Shown here: positions 36,139-45,075 of the stretch, in pieces | Position numbering within the stretch: position 1 is the first letter of the stretch | How the letters are laid out: every line of letters begins with the position of its first letter | Virus record (IMG/VR): IMGVR_UViG_3300008107_000014 | Span: 1-64,000 of that record | Length of the DNA: 64,000 nt | Origin: a virus | Strand: one strand, 5' to 3' | The notes under the pieces: generated by a model | The model's database searches: none | What the model was told of the DNA's origin: nothing | Seen by the model: only the letters and a program-made list of their open reading frames with translations | Made by a program: the position numbers and the translations under genes

Positions 36139-38052
36139 ATGGCATACATAGTTAATAAAACAGACGGCAATATTTTATCAACTGTTTCAGATGGGCAGAT
36201 TGATCAATTAAGTTCGTCTTTAACATTAATTGGAAAAAATTACAGCGGGTTTGGAGAATATCTTAACGAAAATCTTGTTAAGTTATTAGAAAATTTCTCG
36301 AATAATACTCGTCCTTCTCGATCAATACGGGGACAATTGTGGTTCGATACCGGTGAATTACGTTTAAAAGTTTATACAGGATCTGACTACAAAGCAGTTG
36401 GATCAGCAGCATTAACATCTATCCAACCAGTTGGGTTGGGATCTGGAGATTTTTGGTATAACACCAGTAAGGATCAATTATTCTTTTATGACGGTACTAC
36501 TCCGTTATTGGTATCACCTGCATATAGTAAAACACAATTAAAGAGTGGATTTATAATTGAGACAGTTAGAGATACATTAGGATCGGACCAAACTGTTGTT
36601 CTACTCTATGCTGGCGGTAATTTATTAGGTGTGTTTAGTAAAGCGCGATTTAAACCAGTTAATCCTATCATTGGTTATCCAGCTGATTCTTTCATTAACA
36701 TTGGTTTTAACTCTGGAAAATTTCCAGGATTAGAAACAGATTCTGCGTATGATGTTAAATTTGACACCACTGTAAGTAATTCGATATTATTAAATGGGCA
36801 ACCTATTACATCTTTTGTTAGAACAGACACACCCGCTGTTACTATTTTAGGTTCTATTACAACAGCCAGTGACGACGGTTTTACGTTTGGATCTCAAAAC
36901 CAAGGCAGTTTAAAAATTTCCGCACTAGGCGAGCTAGTACTCTCAAACAGAGCTAGAGGGCAAGACATCAATATTCAAGTTAATAAAAACGACGTTGAAT
37001 ATAGAACAGTAATTGCAATTTCAGCGGCTACTGATGTAACAAACATCTATCAAAACGTTCCGGACAGTTTACTTAAAGTTGGCGGCAGTGTTGAGATTAC
37101 TGGTAATCTATCGGTACTGGGCGATGTTTTAACAGTTAATACATCAGTAATGACCATTGAAGATAAGAATATTGAGCTTGCTAGAGTCCCAAGTCCAAGC
37201 GATGATATTGCCAGCGGTGGCGGACTGATACTCAAAGGCGGCACAGTCGGTGGCGGACTAAAAGACCATGTGTTAATTTGGTCACAGACTAACGAAGCAG
37301 CAGTCGGAACACTTCCGGCATTAAAGTCACAGGCATGGAATAGCTCAGATGATTTCAATATTGCAGCTAATAAAGCATATTACGTCAACGGTGCCAAGGT
37401 AATTGACGGCAGTTCTTTGGGCGTTGGGATTACATCTGCTCCGGGATTAACATCCTTTGGTACATTTAGTGACTTTACAGTTGATGATATTTTTATTAAT
37501 GACAATGAAATTTCAACTCGATTCACTAACACTGACTTAGTGTTTAATCCATCTGGAACTGGTACAATTAGAGTAAGTGGCACTGAAATTAAAGATCTAA
37601 AATTTGTTTACAACTCGTTTACACAACAAGTTGAAAGTCCACTATTGCCAAATGATGCAGCGCCTAAGGGTTATGTTGACTTTGCAGTTAAAAAAGCTCC
37701 TTTGGCGTTTGCCATGGATATAAGTGATCCTAGTAACCCAGGTTCGCAATTATCAAACGCTGCGATTGCTGTTTTCCTAGCACAGGTATTTCCAGTCGTC
37801 GAACACATAGCTGGAACAACACTAAGAGTATTATGTTCATATCTTACCAACAGCGTTGAAACATTATCTATCAGTACAGAATTAAACAAACAATATAGAA
37901 CAGTTGTTACTGGAGTAAGTCCAACTACTACGGGCACTGCATTGGAAGACATAACTATATCATCGATCACGTTACCGACCAGCGATTTAATTCTTACTAG
38001 AACAGTTAAGACTTACACGCTTGATTCGGGTGTGTGGACTTTCCAATCATAA
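36139..38052 (+). CDS. Tail fibre-type protein, paralogue 2
   Basis: This 637-residue protein shares the N-terminal module with its neighbours (LIGKNYSGFGEYLNENLVK, SIRGQLWFDTGELRLKVYTG, GDFWYNTSKDQLFFYDG). The C-terminal half differs from the first gene: a VTTDEVT-free beta region with SLLKVGGSVEITGNLSVLGD, LTVNTSVMTIEDKNIELA and GLILKGG, like trimeric fibre shafts with a variable tip. It has no collar domain. Gene spacing is 13 bases. A fibre attached to the same baseplate site, or stacked with the paralogues, is inferred. Confidence 0.65.
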   Translation: MAYIVNKTDGNILSTVSDGQIDQLSSSLTLIGKNYSGFGEYLNENLVKLLENFSNNTRPSRSIRGQLWFDTGELRLKVYTGSDYKAVGSAALTSIQPVGLGSGDFWYNTSKDQLFFYDGTTPLLVSPAYSKTQLKSGFIIETVRDTLGSDQTVVLLYAGGNLLGVFSKARFKPVNPIIGYPADSFINIGFNSGKFPGLETDSAYDVKFDTTVSNSILLNGQPITSFVRTDTPAVTILGSITTASDDGFTFGSQNQGSLKISALGELVLSNRARGQDINIQVNKNDVEYRTVIAISAATDVTNIYQNVPDSLLKVGGSVEITGNLSVLGDVLTVNTSVMTIEDKNIELARVPSPSDDIASGGGLILKGGTVGGGLKDHVLIWSQTNEAAVGTLPALKSQAWNSSDDFNIAANKAYYVNGAKVIDGSSLGVGITSAPGLTSFGTFSDFTVDDIFINDNEISTRFTNTDLVFNPSGTGTIRVSGTEIKDLKFVYNSFTQQVESPLLPNDAAPKGYVDFAVKKAPLAFAMDISDPSNPGSQLSNAAIAVFLAQVFPVVEHIAGTTLRVLCSYLTNSVETLSISTELNKQYRTVVTGVSPTTTGTALEDITISSITLPTSDLILTRTVKTYTLDSGVWTFQS

Positions 38053-38066
38053 CAGGAAATTAAAGC

Positions 38067-39881
38067 ATGTCATATCAGATTAATAAATGGAACGGTGACG
38101 AATTAACTGTTCTTGAAGACGGAAGGATAAATGCCAACACTAGTATTAAACTAGTAGGCAGAAATTATTCAGGCTATGGTGAGATTCAAAACGAAAACTT
38201 TTTGTTTTTATTAGAAAATTTTGCAGGACAAGGTGCTCCGGCTAAACCGATAACTGGACAAATTTATTATAATACAGTAACTAAAATTTTAAGTTTGTAT
38301 GATGGAAATGATTGGAATCCGGTATCAGCAGCATCCATTGCTGATGATCCGTCTATTACTCCTGCCGAAGGTGAACTTTGGATTAAAAATTCTACTAAAC
38401 AACTTTTTATCTATGACGGCACTTCGCCGTATACCGAAGCAGGTTGGAAATTAATTGGTCCGGAAGCAGTTGAGCCACCATTTGGTGTTACTAGATTAGT
38501 AAGTGCAAGAATTCGAGATTTATCTTTAAATTATCATGCTATCAGCAAATTAATAGTCAACGACATTGTATTAGCAATTCTTAGTGCTGATATCTTTACA
38601 ATTAATTCGTTGGATGCAATTCCTGGTTTTTCGTCAATCACTAAAGGCATTAACCTATCGTTACTAGCAGGATTCCAAGGGGACGTTAGCGGCAATGCTG
38701 GTAGTGCCAATCAATTAAGAATACCAAGAAAGATCAACGGAGTTGATTTTAATGGAACAGCAGATATTTCAATCAGTGCCACATTAATAAATTCCCTTTC
38801 ACGCGGAACACATCTAATTGGCGGCGCCACCGGATTTAATGGATCTGCTAGTTCGACTTGGAGTGTAGATGCATCTACTACCCAAAACGGTAAAATTGTT
38901 TTAAGAGATATTATTGGTAATTTCACAGCTAACGAAATTACAGCAAACCTAGTAGGCAATGTAAGAGGTGATCTAACTGGTGATGTTTATGCAACTAGTG
39001 GCACAAAAGTTTTAGAAAGCGGCACAACTGGCGGTAATGCTACGTTTACAGGTAGTGTTACTGGTAATGTTACTGGTAATGCAGATACTGCAACTAAGCT
39101 AATACAGTCTAGGACAATTAACGGTGTTGCATTTGATGGTACTCAAAATATTACTATCAGTGCATCGGCAGCATCGGGATTAACAGCCGGTGCATATATT
39201 ACTGTTAACGGGGGATCTGGATCTACATTCAATGGCGCAGAAATACAAACATGGAATGTAAAAGCCGATACCGGACCAGTTCCATTATTTTTAGTTGCTA
39301 GAGATGCTTCGGGTGATTTTGCTGCGAGAGAAATCACAGCAACTAAGTTTATTGGAAATGCAGACACTGCTACAAAATTAGTTTCTGCAAAGAATATTAA
39401 CGGTGTAGCATTTGACGGCACACAGAGCATTACAATTAGTGACAACACTAAGATGCCAAACGCTGGCGGACAGTTTACCGGGTTTATAACCTTACATGCT
39501 AGACCAACACAAGAATTTCATGCTGCTACCAAAGAATACGTAGATTATAAAACGAAGTCTGTTGCAGATTCAATCCCGCCTATTTTTATTAGCTTAGATA
39601 CTCGTGGATTAAATGAAACTACATCCGGTCCTGGTACAGTAGTTGAATTATTAAACACATTAGCACCTCCGAGTCAGTTTGCAGCAGGCGTGTTGTGTCG
39701 AGTGGCATCAACTATTCAAAACGTAAGCACTTCAGTTACTGCATCTACTGGTAGTTTTATTGGTAGAGCGTTTTTAACAGGTGTATCAGTGACCACTACA
39801 GTTAGTGATCCTGGTAGAAACAATGATTTAGTTTATAGAACTAATAGTCTAAGAACAAGTTGGGAATATGTATCAGGATAA
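38067..39881 (+). CDS. Tail fibre-type protein, paralogue 3
   Basis: This 604-residue protein opens with the shared module (LVGRNYSGYGEIQNENFLFLLENFAG, KPITGQIYYNT). The middle has repeats of the form FVGNADTATKL....INGVAFDGTQ.ITIS at about residues 210, 340 and 435, with spacer GNVTGNADTATK. These are common in marine phage fibres. The C-terminal end (from about 480) is Ser/Thr-rich without a collar. Its last 14 bases overlap the 2OG-Fe(II) oxygenase gene. The variable tip suggests a separate receptor specificity, by inference. Confidence 0.65.
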   Translation: MSYQINKWNGDELTVLEDGRINANTSIKLVGRNYSGYGEIQNENFLFLLENFAGQGAPAKPITGQIYYNTVTKILSLYDGNDWNPVSAASIADDPSITPAEGELWIKNSTKQLFIYDGTSPYTEAGWKLIGPEAVEPPFGVTRLVSARIRDLSLNYHAISKLIVNDIVLAILSADIFTINSLDAIPGFSSITKGINLSLLAGFQGDVSGNAGSANQLRIPRKINGVDFNGTADISISATLINSLSRGTHLIGGATGFNGSASSTWSVDASTTQNGKIVLRDIIGNFTANEITANLVGNVRGDLTGDVYATSGTKVLESGTTGGNATFTGSVTGNVTGNADTATKLIQSRTINGVAFDGTQNITISASAASGLTAGAYITVNGGSGSTFNGAEIQTWNVKADTGPVPLFLVARDASGDFAAREITATKFIGNADTATKLVSAKNINGVAFDGTQSITISDNTKMPNAGGQFTGFITLHARPTQEFHAATKEYVDYKTKSVADSIPPIFISLDTRGLNETTSGPGTVVELLNTLAPPSQFAAGVLCRVASTIQNVSTSVTASTGSFIGRAFLTGVSVTTTVSDPGRNNDLVYRTNSLRTSWEYVSG

Positions 39882-40365
39882 AATTAAAAAGATAGAAAAT
39901 TTTTTAACCAATGCTGATGAAATTATTGCGTTAGCAGAGCAACATATTGAAAAATTTTCTATCAGAAGTCCTGGAAAGTTAGATAATTTTGAAACACCGT
40001 ATGGTAGTAGCAATTTAAAAAGTTTGTTTTACTATAATGCCAGTCAAGAGTTACAAGACGCAGTATGGAAAACTCTTCCGTATGACAAATACACTAGGGG
40101 AGATTTTGTTATTAACAGATACGATCCGGGTGATTTTTTATTAAGACACAAGGATAGTCAAGGGTGTTATTGGAAGTTTCAATTGGTGTTTTTGCAGTCC
40201 GACGAAAACCATTTTGTTTGGTATGACGAAGATAACAATCAAAACATAGTTGAAGAAAAACCGGGCATGTTATTAGACATGCCTCTATATGTAGAACATG
40301 AAGTTACTACAATAGGAATAAATGAAAGACCTAAATACAGTTTAGTTCTTTATTGGGGAATATAA
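39868..40365 (+). CDS. 2OG-Fe(II) oxygenase-like protein within the fibre block
   Basis: This 165-residue protein has a double-stranded beta-helix oxygenase pattern: H-x-D in RHKDSQG near residue 93, a strand pair FQLVFLQSDENHFVW, then the distal His in PLYVEHEVTTIG near residue 146 and an Arg/Lys that could hold 2-oxoglutarate in ERPKYSLVLYW. Enzymes of this kind hydroxylate proteins or small molecules using 2-oxoglutarate and oxygen. It overlaps the preceding fibre gene by 14 bases and touches the next gene (40366), so co-expression with fibres is likely. Hydroxylation of a fibre protein is a reasonable but unproven guess. It is short for the family. Confidence 0.6.
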   Translation: MYQDKIKKIENFLTNADEIIALAEQHIEKFSIRSPGKLDNFETPYGSSNLKSLFYYNASQELQDAVWKTLPYDKYTRGDFVINRYDPGDFLLRHKDSQGCYWKFQLVFLQSDENHFVWYDEDNNQNIVEEKPGMLLDMPLYVEHEVTTIGINERPKYSLVLYWGI

Positions 40366-40842
40366 ATGGCAAAAGAAACAAGAACGTTATTATTTTTAAA
40401 ATCTACAGGTGTGCTCATTGGCGAGTTGTCTGACAAAACATCAACTGAGTTTATGGATCTTGCTAAGTTTGATACTAAATCTGTAGACCTAGATGAAGGC
40501 GCCGGGGATTATTACTACGGTGATTATGCAACAGGCGAAGTACGGAATCACTATGAGAAGCCAGTCATTAACGAAAGTCTCGTTAAGTATGCCGCTAACG
40601 TAAAAATTTTAAATGCTTACCCTATACACAAGCAGATTAATATCATTATAGAGATGTTAAATGCCAATGAATCCTTGGTAAAAACTGAAAAATTCAATGA
40701 AATGATTGCATTTTTAAATGCACAGCGTCAGGCTTACATTGACAAAGTTGCTGGTTTTTCAGATCCCAATTCATTCCACTGGATCGGTGAAGCGGAAGAG
40801 CAGGCTACAAAAGTAGCCAAGCGCGGCGTGAACCTATTGTAA
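40366..40842 (+). CDS. Unknown protein in the fibre block, possible fibre assembly factor
   Basis: This 158-residue protein starts directly after the oxygenase stop. It has a short beta N-terminal half and a helical C-terminal half (YPIHKQINIIIEMLNAN, then MIAFLNAQRQAYIDKVAG). The Y-P-x-x-K-Q-x-N-I pattern resembles C-terminal parts of phage tail fibre assembly proteins, but the match is by eye. It precedes a late octamer and the fourth fibre gene. The function is not known. Confidence 0.45.
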   Translation: MAKETRTLLFLKSTGVLIGELSDKTSTEFMDLAKFDTKSVDLDEGAGDYYYGDYATGEVRNHYEKPVINESLVKYAANVKILNAYPIHKQINIIIEMLNANESLVKTEKFNEMIAFLNAQRQAYIDKVAGFSDPNSFHWIGEAEEQATKVAKRGVNLL

Positions 40843-40848
40843 CAAACA

Positions 40849-40856
40849 AATAAATA
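40849..40856 (+). promoter_or_regulatory. Putative late promoter for the fourth fibre gene
   Basis: AATAAATA, one base from the T4 late octamer, lies 17 bases before ATG 40874 and just after the preceding stop. AACGGAGCAGACA supplies a ribosome site. Confidence 0.4.
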
Positions 40857-40873
40857 TAAGAACGGAGCAGACA

Positions 40874-42718
40874 ATGGCATACCAAGTTGATAAATTTAAT
40901 GGAACTTTCCTAACTAACGTACCGGACGGTACAATTGATTCTACTACAGATCTACGATTTGTTGGTAAGAATTATGCTGGTTACGGTGAAGTTCAGAACG
41001 AAAACTTTCTACATTTACTAGAAAATTTTGCAAATACCACGCAGCCCCCAAAGCGTATTTCTGGACAAATTTGGTATGACAGCGGTAAGAAGCGTTTGCG
41101 ATTCTTTGACGGTTCTCAATTCAAAGTTGCTAACGGTGCTGAAATCGGCGATATTGCTCCTACAGGATTGCAAATTGGCGAGATGTGGTTAGACACTGGT
41201 ACAAATCAACTTAAAGTATGGACGAATACTGGATTTGTATTGGTTGGACCACAGACAGCACCTGGATTTGGTGCTTCGACATTTAGTGCAGTGGTAGTTA
41301 GAGCCGAAGGCGGTACAAACTATGCTATTGTAAAGGTATTAGTTGCTGACGAAACTGTTGCTGTTATCAGTAAAGCTGCATTTAAAATTGATTCAACAAT
41401 TAATCCGGTTCCGGGATTCAGTGAAATTAAAAAAGGATTTACTCTACCAGAGGCTAATGGTACTACTGGAGTTACTGCATTAAACTGGAAATTCTGGGGT
41501 ACGGCAGCAAATGCAGATAGACTAGGTGGTGCACTGGCCAGTGAATACATTAAAACCAGCGAAGCTAGCTTTAGTAATCCAGTTACATTTACCAACGACG
41601 GTTTTGAAGTTGGTTTTCCTGGAGGTAAACCATTTAGAGTGTTTATTGAAGGCGGCGAGTTTCCAATTATTCAAAACTCTAAAGGTCTTAACGGTGACCC
41701 GGGTACACTAACGTTTCGAATTAAACAAGTTGACGTAGATAGAGATCCGATCGTAATTAATAAAGATGGATTTTATCCTATTCTTCCGTCTGGCACAACT
41801 TTACCTGTATTTGATATAGGTAAAACAGATAGCAAATATAGAAACGTTTATGCTACAACAGTGTATGCAAATACCCAAGGTAATGTCATAGACTCTACAG
41901 GAACTAAAACATTACTAAATGTCACTGATAGATCATTTGCTGGTAATATTATTGCCAATGACGGTACTACATCGTTTAACGCTCAGACTAGAGTTTTCAA
42001 CGGATTCTTTACTGGATCTGTAGGAACAACCCAAGTACCTGCGGCAGTTATCGGAGACGTTACAGGCAACGTTACTGGTCGTTCGGGCACATTGGTAGTT
42101 GACGGCGGCGAAGCTAGATCTGCAACATCAACCGGCATACTAGTCAACACAGTAGCAGCTAGGGATGTCAATGGCGACTTAACTGCCCGTATTTTTAAAG
42201 GCACTTCGGAAAAATCCGATAAATTAAAAGTAGGCAGTTCCGAATATTATACTGCATCGATCGCAGTTCCATCAGGCGGCGACAAAACTTCCATTGTATC
42301 TAGAGACAACAACGGCGATATCAACGTTAATGTTATGAACGGTACTGCTACCGCAGCACGTTATGCTGACTTAGCAGAAAAATATCTTCCTGATGCAGAC
42401 TATGAAGCTGGCACTGTAGTGGTGATTGGTGGAGAGAAAGAAGTTACTGCTAGTTCATGGGGACAACGTGCTATTGGTGTAGTAAGTACTAACCCAGCTT
42501 ATATGATGAATAAAGACCTAGAAGGCGGCGTATATATTGCACTTAAAGGTCGTGTACCAGTTAAAGTTATTGGTCGCGTTAAAAAAGGCGACGAATTGAT
42601 TGCAGCAGATAATGGATATGCAATGATGGCAGTTCCTCATGCTAGCAGAGTTTTTGCAGTAGCTTTAGAAAGTAATAATGACGAAGGCGGGAAGGTCATT
42701 GAAGCTTTAATTTTATAA
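40874..42718 (+). CDS. Tail fibre-type protein, paralogue 4, with YADLAE-type C-terminal domain
   Basis: This 614-residue protein has the shared N-terminal module (FVGKNYAGYGEVQNENFLHLLENFAN, KRISGQIWYDSG, GEMWLDTGTNQLKVW). The C-terminal 120 residues (about 495-614) begin YADLAEKYLPDADYEAGTVV and contain GVVSTNPAYMMNKDLEGG, VALKGRVPVKV-like strands and a GDELIAADNGYAM turn. This domain occurs at the tips of many marine phage structural proteins and resembles the Peptidase_G2 or autoprocessing caps that cut themselves off after trimer folding. Whether it is cut here is unknown. It is the last of the four tandem fibre genes. Confidence 0.7.
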   Translation: MAYQVDKFNGTFLTNVPDGTIDSTTDLRFVGKNYAGYGEVQNENFLHLLENFANTTQPPKRISGQIWYDSGKKRLRFFDGSQFKVANGAEIGDIAPTGLQIGEMWLDTGTNQLKVWTNTGFVLVGPQTAPGFGASTFSAVVVRAEGGTNYAIVKVLVADETVAVISKAAFKIDSTINPVPGFSEIKKGFTLPEANGTTGVTALNWKFWGTAANADRLGGALASEYIKTSEASFSNPVTFTNDGFEVGFPGGKPFRVFIEGGEFPIIQNSKGLNGDPGTLTFRIKQVDVDRDPIVINKDGFYPILPSGTTLPVFDIGKTDSKYRNVYATTVYANTQGNVIDSTGTKTLLNVTDRSFAGNIIANDGTTSFNAQTRVFNGFFTGSVGTTQVPAAVIGDVTGNVTGRSGTLVVDGGEARSATSTGILVNTVAARDVNGDLTARIFKGTSEKSDKLKVGSSEYYTASIAVPSGGDKTSIVSRDNNGDINVNVMNGTATAARYADLAEKYLPDADYEAGTVVVIGGEKEVTASSWGQRAIGVVSTNPAYMMNKDLEGGVYIALKGRVPVKVIGRVKKGDELIAADNGYAMMAVPHASRVFAVALESNNDEGGKVIEALIL

Positions 42719-42731
42719 TTAGGATAATACA

Positions 42732-43649
42732 GTGGCAAATATTACAGCTGACTCATTTAATATTGATCTAAGGCAAAAAATTGCAAGTGTTCTTGTAAGT
42801 GGTTACGGCGGTACGATGTTGTCTTCGCCAATTATTCGAGATCCAGGAACAAATTTGTACCCCTTAGTTGACGACTCAGAATGGGATAATTTAAGATTAG
42901 ATGCTCTAGCAGCTCGTGTACATCAGATTGGTACATCGCCTGCATTTGCTGAAGTAAATGCCAATGATCTAATTTCCACAGCAGTATTTGATCGATATCT
43001 AACCCTAGCAGAACAAATAGTATTAGACTCGGGTGATGTTGCAGTTGGGCAGTATCAGGATATTGTGCCAACTAATTTAGTCAATCCAACACTAACAGTA
43101 AGTTTTGGTAAAACTGCATATCATAGAACCACTGTGACTTTTGCTAATGCCGCGGCCGCTAATCAATTTTTTAACTCGGGCGGCGGATTTTTAATGAGAT
43201 TTGAATTTACTCCTACCCTTACTGGGCCGGCAGGTGCTCAAAGTAGAATATTTGAATCATTGAGCAGTCAAATGGGTCAACAATTTTATGGAAAAACCCA
43301 GTGGACATCAGCAACAACTAACTATGTAAACTGGGCAACTCCCACAGTGTCTGCTGATTCGGCATATGGCGGTAACTATCTTAGATTCAGAGCAGCAACA
43401 AATACTTCTAATCACTTACTAGCAACTCAATTAACCTTTGAAGTATTGCTAGAGTCTGTATATACCACATTTGGTCCTAGCGGAAGTGGTGCTGGAGCAA
43501 TTAGCTACGGCGATCAAGTTGGTGGATTTGCAGCTATTGACATTGTACAACGAAGAAGTTATATAAACAATCCAAGTCCGGTAACCACTGAGTTTTGGAA
43601 CTACGATGCTAATTGGACTGTTCAGGGTCAGCCTGTTACCTATCCGTGA
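42732..43649 (+). CDS. Structural protein of unknown family, paralogue A
   Basis: This 305-residue protein starts at GTG 42732 after AGGATAATACA. It is paralogous to the next gene: ITADSFNIDLRQK, DDSEWDNLRLDALAARVHQ and the C-terminal VLLESVYTTFGP plus GAGAISYGDQV. The C-terminal half is beta-rich with a Gly/Ser turn, like a small tail or head decoration protein. I do not recognise the family. Position directly after the fibre genes and late strand support a virion role. Confidence 0.55.
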   Translation: MANITADSFNIDLRQKIASVLVSGYGGTMLSSPIIRDPGTNLYPLVDDSEWDNLRLDALAARVHQIGTSPAFAEVNANDLISTAVFDRYLTLAEQIVLDSGDVAVGQYQDIVPTNLVNPTLTVSFGKTAYHRTTVTFANAAAANQFFNSGGGFLMRFEFTPTLTGPAGAQSRIFESLSSQMGQQFYGKTQWTSATTNYVNWATPTVSADSAYGGNYLRFRAATNTSNHLLATQLTFEVLLESVYTTFGPSGSGAGAISYGDQVGGFAAIDIVQRRSYINNPSPVTTEFWNYDANWTVQGQPVTYP

Positions 43650-43682
43650 GTAGATATATAATAAGATAACAGGAAAAATACA

Positions 43683-44669
43683 GTGCCAAAAATTAGTGCA
43701 GATTCGTTTAACATAGATATAAGAAAACCCCTGGGGGCAGTGCTTGACAGCGGCAATACCTATTGGGTAGTTGGCGATACACAATATGCTAATAGATTCC
43801 AATTTGGTTACGGTGTACCCCTAGCACAATCAGTAGCGATTACAAAATCAGATAACATCGACGACCCCGAGTGGGATAATTTAAGATTAGATTTAATTAA
43901 AGCTAGAACTCACCAAAAAGGTCTTACGTGGGTTACTAATAACTTAGGTCTGCAAAACGATAGAACTGGAAATAATAACGCAAATGATGTAACCACAGGC
44001 GATAAGGTGTTAAATTCAGTATACACCAAATATCAAACTGTTGCATCTGATCTATTAACTGATAAATTTTTAGTTGCCTCTGGAGAATTTGAAGAAATAA
44101 CTCCAGCACAATTGAGCTCATCAGCAACAACTATAACATTTTCAACCAGGGCAACTTGGCAATTTGTAGTAACTTGGGCTAATGCTGCTGCTGCTAACGC
44201 ATTCTTTAATGCAGGCGGTGCATTCCTTTTTGGTATTGACGCCACCAACGGTGTTTACACGGGCTTTCAGCGATTACAAAGTGATGCATTTGCTAATTTA
44301 CTCGCCCCTGGCGGAACTCCAACTTTGTTAACTTTTCAAGCAGCAAACTGGTATGGAAACGCAAGCACAACTGGGTATACTTTGATATCTTATAATCTAG
44401 CAGATGCTCGATATAGTACAAATCGAGTTGATATTAGAGTACTAACTAATACAAATACAATCGGCTCTTCAAGCAGACTAACCATACGAGTTGTACTCGA
44501 GTCAGTTTATGCAGGTGGTGCGACGAGTGGCGGGGGTGCTGGAGCGGTCGGCTACGGAGATTCGGTGTCGTTGACTTTAGAACCCCAAGTCACTGAACGT
44601 CGAAGTACTAATACTATTATATCACCTGTGCCGACTAGCTATGCATACGGCACTTGGTCCTTCAATTAA
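43683..44669 (+). CDS. Structural protein of unknown family, paralogue B
   Basis: This 328-residue protein starts at GTG 43683 after AACAGGAAAAATACA. It shares ISADSFNIDIRK, DDPEWDNLRLDLIKARTHQ and VVLESVYAGGATSGGGAGAVGYGD with paralogue A; the middle is less alike and longer. Tandem duplication with divergence is the simplest origin. The function is unknown; it may be a fibre-tip or decoration protein. A consensus late promoter follows. Confidence 0.55.
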   Translation: MPKISADSFNIDIRKPLGAVLDSGNTYWVVGDTQYANRFQFGYGVPLAQSVAITKSDNIDDPEWDNLRLDLIKARTHQKGLTWVTNNLGLQNDRTGNNNANDVTTGDKVLNSVYTKYQTVASDLLTDKFLVASGEFEEITPAQLSSSATTITFSTRATWQFVVTWANAAAANAFFNAGGAFLFGIDATNGVYTGFQRLQSDAFANLLAPGGTPTLLTFQAANWYGNASTTGYTLISYNLADARYSTNRVDIRVLTNTNTIGSSSRLTIRVVLESVYAGGATSGGGAGAVGYGDSVSLTLEPQVTERRSTNTIISPVPTSYAYGTWSFN

Positions 44670-44691
44670 GCAAAATATAAACAGAGTACTT

Positions 44692-44699
44692 TATAAATA
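44692..44699 (+). promoter_or_regulatory. Consensus T4-type late promoter for the sugar cluster
   Basis: TATAAATA is a perfect T4 late octamer, 25 bases before ATG 44725. It precedes thirteen tightly coupled genes, which places the cluster under late control by inference. Confidence 0.65.
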
Positions 44700-44724
44700 A
44701 CTGCATACAATTACAGGGTTATTT

Positions 44725-45075
44725 ATGGAAGATATTCTTAAATCTGCTTTAGAATTTTCTAATTTTAGAAAAAATCTTGAACTACAAAAGAAAACATTAA
44801 AAGATAAGTTAGCTGCAAACTTAACGATTGGGTATGACGGCGGCATATTTCATATTGATCAATCGTTGATAGTTTTTGTAGAATTTTTAATTTCAAAATC
44901 TCGAATTGAAAATATTCCTATAATTGATTGCAATCAAAATCCAATCAATGTAAAAAGTGTTTTAGAATTTCAAGAAAAAATACTCGATGTGTATTTTACT
45001 TCTACTAACAATTATTTGTTAGAATTTGAAAAACTTAAAGTTACACGCTCAAATACTGATTTGTTAAAACTATGA
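44725..45075 (+). CDS. Unknown small protein, first gene of the sugar cluster
   Basis: This 116-residue protein is Lys/Glu-rich and predicted helical at both ends (FRKNLELQKKTLKDKLAAN, and EFQEKILDVYFTSTNNYLLEFEKL), with a beta middle (TIGYDGGIFHIDQSLIVFVEFL). No motif is recognised. It is the first gene after the late promoter and overlaps the next by ATGA at 45072-45075. It could be a small virion or assembly protein. Confidence 0.5.
   Translation: MEDILKSALEFSNFRKNLELQKKTLKDKLAANLTIGYDGGIFHIDQSLIVFVEFLISKSRIENIPIIDCNQNPINVKSVLEFQEKILDVYFTSTNNYLLEFEKLKVTRSNTDLLKL

Noticed and set aside
37050-37970. Minus-strand open frames opposite fibre paralogue 2
   Set aside because: Antisense shadows with Leu/Pro/Ser bias on the late plus strand.
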